From: Scatophagus argus
Lineage: Eukaryota > Chordata > Actinopteri > Scatophagidae
Length of the DNA: 64,000 bases
Direction of reading: 5' to 3'
NCBI RefSeq assembly: GCF_020382885.2
Contig: NC_058508.1
Location: forward strand, 9,213,917 to 9,277,916
Part shown: positions 32,696 through 44,538 of the stretch, one piece after another
How positions within the stretch are numbered: position 1 is the stretch's first letter
Layout of the letters: each line of letters opens with the position of its first letter
The notes under the pieces: model-generated
Told to the model about the DNA's origin: nothing
Database searches by the model: none
Seen by the model: the letters and a program-made list of their open reading frames with translations, nothing else
Position numbers and translations under genes: made by a program

Positions 32696-35600
32696 TCACG
32701 TTTCCATTGACAAAAGTTGTAGATGGTACCAATAGAACCGCTCCATTCCGTCCATTTTGTTTTTTATTGAACACTTCTGTCCAGGTTCCGAGAGCCACTG
32801 ATTGATCAGAGAATCAGAGCTACCAGAGTCATCCAGAGTTGCTGTGTGTGCTCTAATGTAGGATTCAGTCTCCTGCAGCCTTTTCTCAAACAAAGCTTGT
32901 CTCCTTGCACATAACACATCCTGATATGAAAGTTGAAAAACAGAAAAGCTACGGTGAATGTAGACTAAGCAGAGGAAAAGGTGAGAAGTTTAATTGTCAA
33001 CCTGACAGTAAATGTACGATATGAGTTACAGTGTGTCAGGCAATAAATGTTGCAGCTCCTCAAGGCCAAGAAAAGTTTAGTTTGTTATTTCCCAACTACT
33101 GCAGCAGTGAAGAGTGAAAAGTGAAGGGTTAGCACCGTAGCCCCAGTAGCAGCCCCACTTACATTTTAACAGTTTTGCCTTTGCAGTTGAATGAAAATAA
33201 TTAGGGGCAGATTTAGGGACACAGTGATATCTTTTTATACTCTGTGTGCCTGTGTTCAAAATGTTAAGATGCATCTGGCTTCAGTCAGTAACCAACTGAG
33301 TAATTTAAGTAGCCTACAAAGTGATCATTTTTAGTGGCAAAATAAAAATAGGTTCATTGTTCCTCATAAGCTGTTGAGGCGCTGTGTAATGTTCAAACAT
33401 GGCCTTATCAAACACACACACACACACACACAGGGTTGTGTGAGGCAGATGCACTGTGTTGATTCAAACCCTTCTCTATTTTGCGCAAAATAAACGTTTG
33501 TATTCCTCCTGCAGAGTTTATTAACTGACACGCTAACCTATAATGTACCTTTACTGCCAGATTCCAATTCCAATACTTTTCATTTTTTTTCTTTATTTTT
33601 TATTTGGCAGTTCGTAATACCTATTTTTTTTAGGGGTTAATATAAGTGGAAAAATATCAACGTCAAGTCCTTGTGCAACACACTGAATCAAACCGGACTG
33701 CATGGTGGAAGCTTGGCTTCATTGCGCCCCCCAATACACACACACACACGATCGGATCAGCACTTTGCACTTAATGGGGTGTGTTTTTTCCATCTACATA
33801 GACAAGACCGGACAAACTCCTGCTTATTGGTCCCTGAAATATATTCTTATGCAGCTTTTTTTTGCACCGTATGTGTTAATGTAAAGATGTTTGCTAAAAT
33901 ATCTCGTGTGACACAAGAAGTATATGCAGAAATGTGTGGGTGGCTGTTTTATATTTTGTATATAAGGGGTTGAGTTCAACTAAATTATAACAAGATATTT
34001 TCTTACTTGCCTAGTCAACAAGATAGTTTTGGATTGATGCTGTCCGTTTGAGAAACCTGCTTCTGTGATTCCTGCTGAGGTTAATGTAATTTCATTTATG
34101 ACACTGAACGCTTTAATGTGCTTGTTTAAAAATAAAAAACAAAACAAAAATAATATACAATACAATGTTCACACCAAGGTCTGTGATTAATTGTGAGTAT
34201 TTAAAAGACCACAAATGAAATTCCGTTGACTTCTTCTGTATTGTGACATCTAGCAGTGCATGGTTACATGTATGCCAGTATGTATATGAACAGGATATAG
34301 CAAGTGTTTAAATTATTTTTTTATTTGGATGAACCAGCCCTTTAATATACTACTATATCTCTCTAGCAGTAGACTGAACATGCATCGTCCAGTATTGTGC
34401 TTGTTTTAACTGACCGATGGTGGCCATGACTGACACTACCATCATGCATCTGAATGACATTTACAGCTAAACGGAATCAATCACCTGCAAACCGTGAAGC
34501 ACAGCAAAGATTTCTTGTGCAGCCCCGATTTTAAAAAAAGACACTGTGTATAACATAAATAAAATTTGCTATTCCTTTTTCACATATGCTCAATTTATAA
34601 CAGCACAAAAATAACATATTAAATGTTTGCATTCTGGTCTTATTTACTTTTTCCCTATCATCCCAGCTTTTTTACAATCGGGGTTGTATTTTGCGTGAGT
34701 TTTATTTGTGGATTTTGGTTGAGTTTGCTATGAAAATCAACTTCATAGTGAACCCCCTTGCTGGTTTTCCCTTTTGTCCATTACATTATTGCTGTCAGGT
34801 GACATAGAGCCTGCTTTTGTTGTGGGCTTATGTTCTACTGTACATACGTGTTGGAAAAGTATTGTGTTGTTTGTTAGCAACACTAATCCACACTAACTCT
34901 GCAGCCTTTTCAAGTCGTAGCGTTAGCCAAGTTCTCCATCTCTTTTGAGAAATGTTCATGTTTGCTTTTGACCCAATGAATATTTAACAGTAAGACTCTT
35001 GTACAGTTAGTTACAGCAACTAGCTTTGAAAGCTTGAAACTTTGAACTGACCCATGCTTTATCTGCATGACTTTACAGTGACAGGTTTGACAAAATCTTT
35101 GGGTTTTTTTGTTTTTTTTTTGGTTTTTTTGTAATGTACTAAAGTGAATGGAAACTGACGGGCTGCTTGGAAGATAGCACATGTGCACTACAAAAGTAAA
35201 AATGGTTATCAGTGATGTAAAATAAGTGCATTTTGTAGTAAATTGGAAATAATATGCAAAATCACGGTTATGGTCTGGTTGTCTACAAATAACTGTAGTG
35301 GACTGTCATTTAACTGTCATTAAAAGTAAACATGTGCACCTTTCTTACTCTCTGAGTAAATTTCTAAGTGATGCTTTAGGGGTAAGTAGTGTACCTTTCT
35401 GCTGATTGAGCCTTTAGCTCAGGGAAATATACTTTATAAGCCAATGCACAATTATTTGTTCTTACTCTTTTTTTTATGCTTTGTTCCTGTTTCACATATT
35501 GAAACAGGTTTGTTGAGAATGTCTTCCATACAGCAGTTCTGAACGTCTTGGCTTTTTACCTTGTCTCCTTGTTTTGAATGCCATATTCCTCGTCATGTGC

Positions 35601-36708
35601 TGATGGATGCGTTTGTGACAGCTAGATGCTGCGCAGGCTGGTGTTGTGATGACATTAAGTTGGTGGGCAGGTCGTCTTGTATGAAATACTCGTGTGTGTC
35701 GGCTCAGATTATATGTGTCGTTAGTGTATTTCATGACGTCTCCTCTGTGTTCACTGTTTTCCTGACTCTCTGTGGTGTTGAAGATGTGTAATTTAGACGT
35801 TACTCTGTTTAGGTCCACAGTGTTTGTCAATGTGTATGAAAATAAAACAGTTGCCTCTTGTTGTGCTTTGTCTCTACTGAATAAGGAATTACATCATTGT
35901 ACTTTGGTGAAAACCCTTATGGGAACAAGACGGTGCCAGCAGCATATGTACAATTTATGCTGCGGTAAAGTCTGATTTTATTTGAATTTAGTTTGGAAGA
36001 GAGATCTTTTTATTTGAAATGTTCAGTATATATTTCTTTAAAATCTTTATTAAATTGTAGCTATTTTGCATTAAATTGACAGAAGACTACATTTTAAATC
36101 TTAACTTGTATCATTGTGTATATATTTGACTATGTTAAAATGTTTCATTTCAGTGCAGAAAATTTTGCTTTCTGAATACATTTAAGGAGTTAGTTAAGTT
36201 GGGTAGCAGCAGCAAATTTTTGGATTTTCAGATTTTTGATGAATTTAGCCAAAAAGTCAGTAATTAGCAAAGTGAAAATGTAACATATATTAGTTTGCTA
36301 AATTGGTGTGTGCGAAGGCTTACCTTTAACTTTGGCGTTCAGTACTGCAGTGAATCTTGTTTAAGAGTATTTAGTGTAGTTTTGTAATTGTTGGCCGGTC
36401 TGTCACACCAAACTCGTGATGTAGTGACAGTCAGAGATCCTATACTTGTTCACAACTTCTCAGGTATGTAAACAACACTGAGGAGCTTTGACCAAGTCCA
36501 GGAGCAGAGACAAACACAGATACACAAATGCAAGCTCTCATCAGGACAAATAAGTTTACTGCATTTCTATGTTACGTCCGGTAGCAAAAAAAGAGTAACA
36601 AAAATGGATTAAATGTATTTTTTGAGGCCTGTCTGCTAACTGAATTGAAAGTTCAGTTCATACCTGAGCATTTTTAAAAGAAAGGCCTGTCCCTCCATGT
36701 CTGTCCAT
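32696..36708 (-). CDS. Unrecognised two-exon gene candidate, 89 aa
   Basis: Exon 1 (36708-36664) opens with ATG and encodes MDRHGGTGLSFKNAQ, followed by donor CAG|GTATGA. Exon 2 (32920-32696) follows a pyrimidine-rich acceptor TTTTTCAACTTTCATATCAG. It encodes DVLCARRQALFEKRLQETES and on to a TGA, 74 codons. Both junctions are phase 0, so the two join without a break. The middle is helical and charged (RRQALFEKRLQETESYIRAH), then DDSGSSDSLINQWL. It lies antisense, downstream of the prpsap1 stop. Doubts: the first exon is only 45 coding bases, the intron is 3.7 kb, an AATAAA sits inside exon 2, and I recognise no family. The exon 2 C-terminal part looks less protein-like. Confidence 0.4.
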
Positions 36709-38400
36709 GTGCTGGACTGCATGTTGCTGTGGACTGACTGGAGACTGCTGCGCGTTTAAACAGGACACAAAGAGGAACCAGAGATCTGACAATCGTAGGT
36801 CACTTCCTTGTGTGATTCTGCGGAAACAGTTCACCTTGTCTTTGAATGTTTTATTTGGAAAGGGGAAGTGTACCTTTTTCTCTACCTCACACGGGGTGTG
36901 TGTGACCTTTTTAAAAATCAGAAAATTATGTTTAAAAACATATGTTTTGCTTAATTCTGGTTTTACTAATTCTAGTCCCATATCGGCTTATATTACATAA
37001 AACAGTAGAATGTACAGTACCACAGCATACATCCCAAATCAATTTCAACCATTAGTTTCACAGTAAGTTACTGAGTTACATAGCCTGTATTATTTTTGCA
37101 CTTGACATTAGATAAAGTTGATAAAGTATTAACATGTTTTTGGTTTCCTTGTTGTCTCATGTTTGCTGATAACCTTATATTGTTTGCCTTCTCATATTGA
37201 TCTCCATTTAAGTTGCTTAATAATGACCACCAGAGGGCGATACCACACCACAGAGAGCTCACAGAATTGGTTTTTGTGTGTTAGAGCTTAAATAACACCA
37301 TGTTATAATACCCTCTAACCAGATAAATTGATATTACGATATTATTATATTCACATGTATTACATTTATTTAGAGAACACGTAAAAATATGGTTTCTTCT
37401 GTCAGCCTGTGTAAGTGTTGTTTGTGTTTCATTGTATTATGGTTTGGGTGGTGACAACTTATTCCAATGTCACACTAATTTTCCAGTGTTTAAATGTCTT
37501 TCGTTACACACACACACACACACACACGCTGCCTTTTTGTCTGCTCTAGACTTTGACTCCAAAAGTCAGATCAGTGAAAAATGCAAAATAATGTGTAGAG
37601 AGACTGGATGTGCAGGACAAAAACAACGTTTATAAGACTTATAAGATCACTGAATACTCCATCTGAATAAGATGCATCACTTTGAGCTTTGTGTCACCAT
37701 GACAAAAATAAAGTACCATTTAAATTCTTATGAACATGCTTCAGGCACATACAGATTTCTCAAAACTATCAAAACAGACAGTCATCCAGTAAGGGAAAAA
37801 AGAATTCATTAGTCGCACAAAGACAGAGAAACGACACCAGCAAGTATGTATTTCAAAGTAATGATATACATCTAAACTCCAAGTGCATTATTGGGTTTTA
37901 CAGAGCAGTGTTACCATTTGATGTCTTGCTGTTAAAGCATATATACAGTTTATAGCTTCTCCTTCTGTTGTTCACTTACTTTGTAAAACTATCACATGTA
38001 AATAGACTCGCATAAAAAGTCATGACTTCACAGTTGTCGCACCTTCTAGCACCAGCAACACAAACACCAAAAATGACCCATCGCATATATATTTGAGTGG
38101 AAACTGGGCTCAATATTCATAATGCTGCTTCTGCACTGCACCGCTCATTTAATACAGCATCTTGTTTTTTGACATTCATAGTAAGTTGTGTCTATACACC
38201 GTCTCGTCTCACTGTTCAAACAGTTCTGACACATGCCTTCATGCCTTTAAGGTGGTATCTGTTTTCATAGCTGTAGCATCTGTGTGCTTTCAGTGCTGCT
38301 GTGAGGTTCGATGCAGTCTTTTCACACCAGATGAGGAGACATAATTGACTGACCAGGTGTTTCATCAGAGTTTTAGTTTTGTTTCAGTCTCTTTTGCATC
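32930..38400. other. prpsap1 3' flank to Ras-dva-like gene
   Basis: AT-rich, with many stop codons in all frames. It contains the intron and first exon of the 89-residue candidate and several CA repeats. Many AATAAA/ATTAAA hexamers occur (for example near 35840), so the prpsap1 polyadenylation site cannot be chosen. No other exon is supported. Confidence 0.45.
33410..33432. repeat. (CA)n microsatellite
   Basis: A pure CA run in the prpsap1 3' flank. Similar shorter runs occur at 33734-33748 and 37506-37527. Confidence 0.85.
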
Positions 38401-38401
38401 A

Positions 38402-39028
38402 TTATGAGATGAGACAGCTTTTGGTCTTGTTCATTGGAGGTCGTTTGTTGCTGTCCTTCGGGAAGGTTTCCCGTCTCCGGCACAGCGCTGGACTGAGCCG
38501 ACTGGGCAAGTTGGCCTGCTGGAGCAGCTCCCTGAAAGCCTCCAGCACGTTGACGTTGTCTTTGGCTGAAGACTCCAGAAAGCTGTGGTTCCAGTCCAGC
38601 TCCACCGTGGAGAGCACGTCCTTGTTGGACACCTGACGCTCATTGTAACGGTCTATCTTGTTGCCTATCACCACAATAGGCGTGTACTTGTCCTCTTTGA
38701 CCTCCAGGATCTCCTCTCGTAGACTCTTGACTGCCTCCAGGGACTCAGGGTCATCCACTGCGTAGACCAGGGCAAAGGCATCGCTGTTCTGGATGGAGAG
38801 CTTACGCATGGCAGGAAAGGAGTAACTGCCACTGGTGTCCATGATGTTGATGGTGACTTTGACGCCCCCCACCTCGTACTCCTTCCTGTGGAGCTCCTCC
38901 ACCGTGCGCTGGTGTTTGGATTCAAAAGTGTCTTTAAGGAAGCGTTGTATGAGGGCTGTCTTCCCCACGCCAGCTGCTCCCAGAAACACCAGGCGCACCT
39001 CAACCTTTTCCTTCACTTCAAAAGACAT
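38402..39028 (-). CDS. Ras-dva-like small GTPase, single exon, 208 aa
   Basis: A Ras-superfamily GTPase. G1 is GAAGVGKT (residues 17-24), the switch I Thr is in RTVEELHRKEY (Thr42), G3 is DTSGSYS (64-70), G4 is NKID (123-126) and G5 is SSAK (153-156). The end CLIS is a CAAX box for prenylation and membrane anchoring. The residue matching Ras Gln61 is Ser68, as in the divergent Rasd1/Rhes-type group (DTSGN there), so intrinsic GTP hydrolysis is probably low. Length, the EVRLVFLGAAGVGKT start and the MNKTKSCLIS tail agree with Ras-dva proteins, which pattern anterior ectoderm in fish and frogs and are lost in placental mammals. I place it there from memory; RASD- or RASL-type membership is the alternative. 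No intron interrupts the CDS, and codon use is much more G/C-rich than the flanks. Confidence 0.85.
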   Translation of the reverse strand: MSFEVKEKVEVRLVFLGAAGVGKTALIQRFLKDTFESKHQRTVEELHRKEYEVGGVKVTINIMDTSGSYSFPAMRKLSIQNSDAFALVYAVDDPESLEAVKSLREEILEVKEDKYTPIVVIGNKIDRYNERQVSNKDVLSTVELDWNHSFLESSAKDNVNVLEAFRELLQQANLPSRLSPALCRRRETFPKDSNKRPPMNKTKSCLIS

Positions 39029-39149
39029 GATGAGTCTTTTCTTCTTTGCCTGCAGTTGCTTGTTTTGTTTGGATGTCAGTGATGGAGCTGGATGTAGTTG
39101 TGTTGGAGTGTATGGTGATAGCTGTTGAATGCAAGTGTGCCTGTCAGGC

Positions 39150-39256
39150 TGTATTTATGTTCACATATGGTACCTGCCCCCTTCTGCTCCCAGCCAATCA
39201 GGAGAGGGCAGCATTCTCTCCTGCCCTCTCTCTCTGTGAACTTAGAGCAGCCAATC
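39150..39256 (-). promoter_or_regulatory. Promoter-like cluster for the Ras-dva-like gene
   Basis: On the minus strand a TATA-like ATAAATA (39158-39152) lies about 125 bases before the ATG. Inverted CCAAT boxes (CCAAT on the plus strand) lie farther upstream at 39194-39198 and 39251-39255. The order and spacing fit a TATA/CCAAT core promoter. The call rests on motif content only. Confidence 0.4.
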
Positions 39257-39597
39257 ACAAACACTCACTCAACATGCAAAGTGAGAAAGAAATAGGTGAA
39301 AGAAGTGATTTTACTTACTGAGCTCTTTGTTTAAAGATGTTACAGTATGGTTTCTAGTCAAGTCTGTGATTTATTACAGTGTAATAAATCAATTCCATGA
39401 CTTCATTCTTGCTTTTTTATTCATTTGGTATGTATCTTGAAAATCACATCCAAGTAGTTAATTAAATGTGTAGTTGTTTTAAATGTTTATTTTCAGATCT
39501 TTAAGGGAGCTACAGCAAAGACCCCTCGGTGTTTCCAAGTGGTATTGCTGTTGGCGCCACTGTTGGAAAGACAGCAAGATCACTTTCCGTTTTCCGT

Positions 39598-39631
39598 GCT
39601 TTTGTCCTGTGCAACAGCACAGGACAAAAGC
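39598..39631. repeat. Perfect 15-bp stem, 4-base loop hairpin
   Basis: GCTTTTGTCCTGTGC (39598-39612), loop AACA, then the exact reverse complement (39617-39631). It lies about 570 bases upstream of the Ras-dva-like gene. Confidence 0.85.
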
Positions 39632-39930
39632 GTGAGTTTTTCCATTGATTTAATCTGGAGACATGAAAACAGATAGAAAATGTGCCAGCCTCACTGGATC
39701 TCCATTCAGTGTTCATTTTCCCCGCACATTTTGTGTCTCATAATAGCGGGCTTTATAGAGTATCAAACACCATAGGTGTCATTATTCTACACCTTGCCCT
39801 TACAGTCGTGGTCTTCGGCACAGTGTCCATCTAGTAACTGTTCTGATGCTCGTCGTGACGAGATCTTCATATGTTTGCTGATGAAAATCTGGTGATATGA
39901 TTGAAAGGTTCAGAAGAGCTATAGTAAAAA

Positions 39931-40038
39931 TGACTTTTTGGTGGGTTTGTGGGTTTGTGTGTGTGTTGTCAAATGAAGAAAAGAATTTTTTTCTTTTCTC
40001 TCTTTTCTTCATTTGACAACACAAACCCACTAAAGTCA
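39931..40038. repeat. Fold-back element, ~45-bp arms
   Basis: The two halves are near-perfect inverted repeats. TGACTTTTTGGTGGGTTTG on the left mirrors CCCACTAAAGTCA at the right end. Inner TTGTCAAATGAAGAAAAGA mirrors TCTTTTCTTCATTTGACAA. The differences are a short GT-repeat expansion and a duplicated GGGTTTGT in the left arm. The loop is pyrimidine-rich. It could be a small palindromic MITE or simply a large hairpin. Confidence 0.75.
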
Positions 40039-41990
40039 CACATACTGCTCGAATTTAAGAAAATTAGTATAGTAAACAAACTTAATAGAACAAATACTTG
40101 GCCACATCTTAAGATGTTGTACAGCTATTTTAGTAGTTATAATTAAAAAAGATCAGACTTCAGAAACAAGAACAATATGCAACATATCCTCACACCCACA
40201 CAACTGAATAGATTGATCAAAAGATCGATTGCCACTGACTCCCAAAATGACATATATACATATAGTTTGGTTAGGTTTAGGCAACAAAACTACTTGGTTA
40301 GCTGGAGGAAAACATTATGGTTTGCATTAAAATATGTTTGGTTATAACTTAAATTTAGATATGTTTGTGACTTGACATGGCACTCAAACAGCATTCTCCT
40401 GGGTAAAATTCCTCTGTTTGTTTGACTCACTCATCCTTTCTCTCCCTATGTGCGATTATTTGCTTTATGTATTACACCACTTGACTTCCTTCATTCCTTA
40501 AATGTAAATGTGGGTCATTCTCAGCTGCTTGCACAGATGACATACACTGCTGTTTTTCTGGTGAGGACAGGTTGACAGTATGTCAACCAGTTGTTGCATA
40601 TGTTTAAAATAAATGGTCATGTGATCCCCTTCAGACTGTTTTGTTAAACATAACTGATATTTCACTTTCCACAGACTTGATGCAGTCACTTTAAAGCATG
40701 ATTGTCATTTTATTTCACATAAAAATCCGATACTTGCAGTCTTTTTTTGCTGGTTTCAGTTGTCCTTATCACAAATGATCACAAAAGGAGTCTGTGTTAT
40801 CCGAAATGGCACCAATCTGAGGAGACAGGGAGGCAGGAGTCATTCAATTTAGACACGCAGAAAAACAATATATCACAGTTATCATTAGCATACTCGGATC
40901 TCCTACACACTCTCTGAGTCCAGACTTTGTCACTTGTTGCTATGATACCACTGAATTCATTATCTGAGCTAAAATGGATATACGAGTAGAAATGTGTACC
41001 TTATTAGTGCTATTATTCATTACTAAGTCCCAACTGATCACACTGGAGTCTAGTAATGGCCTGTAATGGAGTATATTAGCTAATTAGGTAAATTAAAAGC
41101 ACATTTCAGTGAGCATATTTCAATGGTCCAACACCATAAGTATGTGATTTAGAGTAATGGGCACATTTTATTGTAGCTACCTGAAAACATCTAGGGTACA
41201 TTATTTGATGATTTCTACACCTGAGTCCCAGTTGGCCTGTTCACTTCAGAGACTGTATATTTAAACTGATTATATATGTGTACCTGTAATTCTGTAATTC
41301 TACTAGAGATGTGTGTCAGTCTTATTTTCTGCTGATAACACAAACACAGTTACATCTCTGTATTCTCAGTGAGAGACTGTGGGGTGTTAACTCTGGACTT
41401 TCTGACCTCTGCCTCCTCCCTTCTCTGGAAACAAAAATGAGTTGTGAAACTAAAGCTCAAGGCCCCTAAGCAATTCAACTCCGTGTCTCAACATCTTCAC
41501 TTCATTAAACACAGGAGCAACACAGCTCCTACACTGAAGTCTATGTATTTTATTTTTCTCAAGCCAATCATTCTTAACGGCTTGCTTTACTTGCGGGTCA
41601 GGACATAAAGCGAAACAGTTGAAAAGGGAAAATAAATATTTAACCTTAAGGAATGAACATACTGTGGAAACACACAGTATGGACTGTATTCACTTGATCA
41701 GTGCATTTTTAATGTTGTACCATCAAAGGTTTAAAGTTTAAATTTGTCCTATCCTTTAATTTATGACCAAATATCTGCAGTATCTACTAATGACAGTCCC
41801 ATCAGCCTCTATTCAGCTTTGTGTTTAGTTATAATTAGCAAATGTTAGCATGCTAACTTGTTAATCTTAACACCTGCTAAACAGTCACTGTGAACATGTA
41901 AAGTTTTAGCTCAGTCAACACTGCCTAAGAAGAGCACCACGTGTGACTGGTCTTTTTCCTCAAAAAGAAACTGTACCTCCAGTTGTGCAA

Positions 41991-42211
41991 AAGAGTTCAA
42001 GTTTGGGCAACTGGACTTCAGTTTAAAGCGAATACATTTCAGCTCTCACTCATTCTTCAATTCTGATTAACTGGTTGGGATTCCCAGGTATTAAACCTAC
42101 TGGCTAGATGGTAGACCCACCCAGACAATGTGTGACTGCAACTGGGTTGAATGGGCGAAACGTGAGGCCTTCACTTTAAACTGAAGTCCAGTGGCCCCAA
42201 CTTAAGCTCTT
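41991..42211. mobile_element. 221-bp element with 38-bp inverted ends (fold-back / Penelope-like fragment)
   Basis: The arms at 41991-42028 and 42174-42211 match as inverted repeats at 34 of 38 positions. The right half contains GGCGAAACGTGAGG and later GAAGTCCAGTGGCCCC and AAGCTCTT. This is close to a common teleost repeat that I recall as TGAAACGTC...AAGTCCAGTTGCC...AAGCTCTT, associated with Penelope-like elements carrying hammerhead ribozymes. CTGATTA at 42063 could be a decayed CTGATGA core. No coding capacity. Confidence 0.6.
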
Positions 42212-42363
42212 GGATGGCTCCTGGATGACAGAGATTCTGCAGAAACATATGTCCCACCAGATGCAGGCTACATACAAAGGAAAACAACACACACTGAAAA
42301 AATACTCATCATACAGCTGCTCTGAAAGAAGATATTCCCTCTCATTGTGCAGATAGCCAGTCA

Positions 42364-42500
42364 TCCATCCATCCATCCACCCATCCACTGCTTTATCTGT
42401 GCAGGGTCGGGTAGGGGCTGGAGCCTATCCCGGGACACAATAGGGGCACTGTAGAGTATCCAGTTAATCTAATGTGCATGTTGTTGGGATGCCAGAGTAA
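42364..42500. repeat. (TCCA)n plus teleost GGGTCGGG...GGAGCCTATCCC repeat
   Basis: A (TCCA)n run leads into GCAGGGTCGGGTAGGGGCTG and GAGCCTATCCCGGGACACAA. It ends with TTAATCTAATGTGCATGTTG. I recognise this as a degraded copy of a very abundant fish repeat (family knowledge from memory). Confidence 0.65.
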
Positions 42501-42703
42501 TAGCCACACATACTTAAGATAATCAGGTGGTCAGTGCCCCCCCTGACCCCCGCTGGACATGCCTGAGTATTTTGTTGAAGTATTGAGCTGCAGGTCACCC
42601 TAAGTGGCTCAGAGATGTCAGTCTGTGATGATGACTAGTTGTGGTAATGGGAGGAACACACTGTTTTCAGAGCACAAGGTGTTGGGTCACAGAGGAGTGA
42701 AGC

Positions 42704-42722
42704 GCTCTCTCTCTCTCTCTCT
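42704..42722. repeat. (CT)n microsatellite
   Basis: A short pure CT run in gene-poor DNA. A (TTC)n run of about 22 bases lies at 44163-44185. Confidence 0.8.
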
Positions 42723-44346
42723 GTACCTGGCACTCTGTTGATTCAGTGTGAATCAATGATTCACTGCTCACCACTGAGTAATTAAAGACAAATTATTTAT
42801 TCTGTATTACTGTTGTTTGTTCAGTATGTATCTTTGCAGTTATAAGGAAAATACCAAGAAAAGGGAGGGATCTAGTTTCAGGAGGTGGTACTTGATGACA
42901 TTTACTCAAGTTAGACAATGTGTTTAATGAACCAATACAGGAGTTGTAATAGAGTTGGTGGAGTGTTGATTTAAACAATTAGTAGATGATTTTAGGGTAA
43001 GTATGTATGCATATTTTATGTTACTTTAGTTTGTTTCTTTGTGTGTATTTAGCAGGGTGTGTTGATTTGAACGACAGCCCAGCCCCTCAGTCAAACAATC
43101 ATGCTGTTAGTGTTTTAACCCTGTCACACTTTGCTCCACTTGTGCTGCTGATATGAACTCAGGTGAACAGGTCAGGAGTCTAGAAGTTTGCACTGCGTGC
43201 AGGAATTTAGAGTGCAAGGCAAACAATTCCTAATAACTGCTAATATGGGAGTGTACCATAGACTGCAACATCTTGTTGTGGCATAAATAAACACAGATGT
43301 ACTATAAGCTGTGGTAGAGGCTGACCCAGAAACACTGCACTAGGTTGTAAAGTCATTTGTGCTTTACAGCTGAGCTAAGTGGGCAATTTAAGTACTCTAC
43401 ACTCCGTTGGAGGGTATGATGAAGTCAGAGGAGACAGACATGGAACAGACACAGGATCCGCACACTCTGTTTACCCATGGATTAAAGGCAAGATCAGTAG
43501 GCTATTAATGTCATTAAATTGGTACGTGTAGAGCAGAATAGGAGAGTACTGTTTGTTCTTATTTATCGACACAAGAAACTGTACAGTATAATTTCATTGA
43601 CTGATAAGTACACCGCATGTCTAAAACCTACATTTCAGAAGCCAAAACTGTGTCTTCCATGAACTGCAGTAGGATTTCATTGGTGTGACTTTGATAGACT
43701 GTTTCATGGGGGGGGATGATCAGGTACAGTAACATAATCTGCCATTGATGTAACACATGATTCTGATTCTGCAGGGTACAATGAAACATATACACATGAT
43801 GTACTGTATGAGTGAGTGATCTGACAACACATTTTTGGATGGGTCGCTCACCTGTGCAGACTGCAGCTGCGTGAGGTACTGTATATTAAGATGAAAAGCC
43901 ACAGAGCGTAAAGCCACTGCTTTACCAGAGATTAACATTTCAGGTTTTAGCCAAGCGGGGACACAAATTATGTTTGCTTTATTTATTTTGCCCTTAAATC
44001 ATAGCTCCTCAGCATCCGTGTCACTAGGGAGACAGCTTGATGCTGTTTTGTCTCTCTTTGTCAGTGTCACAAAGAGGTGCATGCAAATGTTAAAACCTGG
44101 TGATAATAATTCCAGCACTTTAATGTTTAATAAGACTTAAACACTGACTTGTTCAAATGTTTTTCTTCTTCTTCTTCTTCTTCTTGTATGTGAACAAGAA
44201 GTGCAGATCAGAAAACCCACTGAAGCCCACTGATACCAGCTCACTAATTTCTTGTCCTGTCTCTTAATCCATCCTTTTCACTCGGTGGCTTTGTGACCTT
44301 ATACAGAACAAGAGTGCACATGCAGATCACTCTCACCAGTGTGCAT

Positions 44347-44538
44347 TCAAACCTCCTCCCTCCTAAGTTTTGACTGCAGCTCCTCTGATGTTGTCCTTTG
44401 GCTCTGGAACATGATGTCCTGGATAATGAGAGGTGTGGTGGCGATGGTGAAGGGAGAACCAACAGTAGCTAGCCATCGGAGAGCGGTTGCATTACACCTT
44501 GCTGCTGTAGAAACGCTTCTCTCTGTTTGAGGAGGCAT
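44347..44538 (-). other. Exon-like open reading frame, unrecognised
   Basis: The frame opens with a true ATG (MPPQTERSVSTAARC) and runs 63 codons, with RWLATVGSPFTIATTP then QSQRTTSEELQSKLRREEV. It ends beside a possible donor (GAGGAG|GTTTGA). Composition is more protein-like and GC-richer than the surrounding DNA. The plus strand is also open here, behind a plausible acceptor (GACTGCAG at 44380), so strand and reality are both open. No family is recognised and no partner exon was found. Confidence 0.25.

Noticed and set aside
38431-39003. Other-frame ORFs over the GTPase gene
   Set aside because: Shadows of the G/C-rich Ras-dva-like coding frame.
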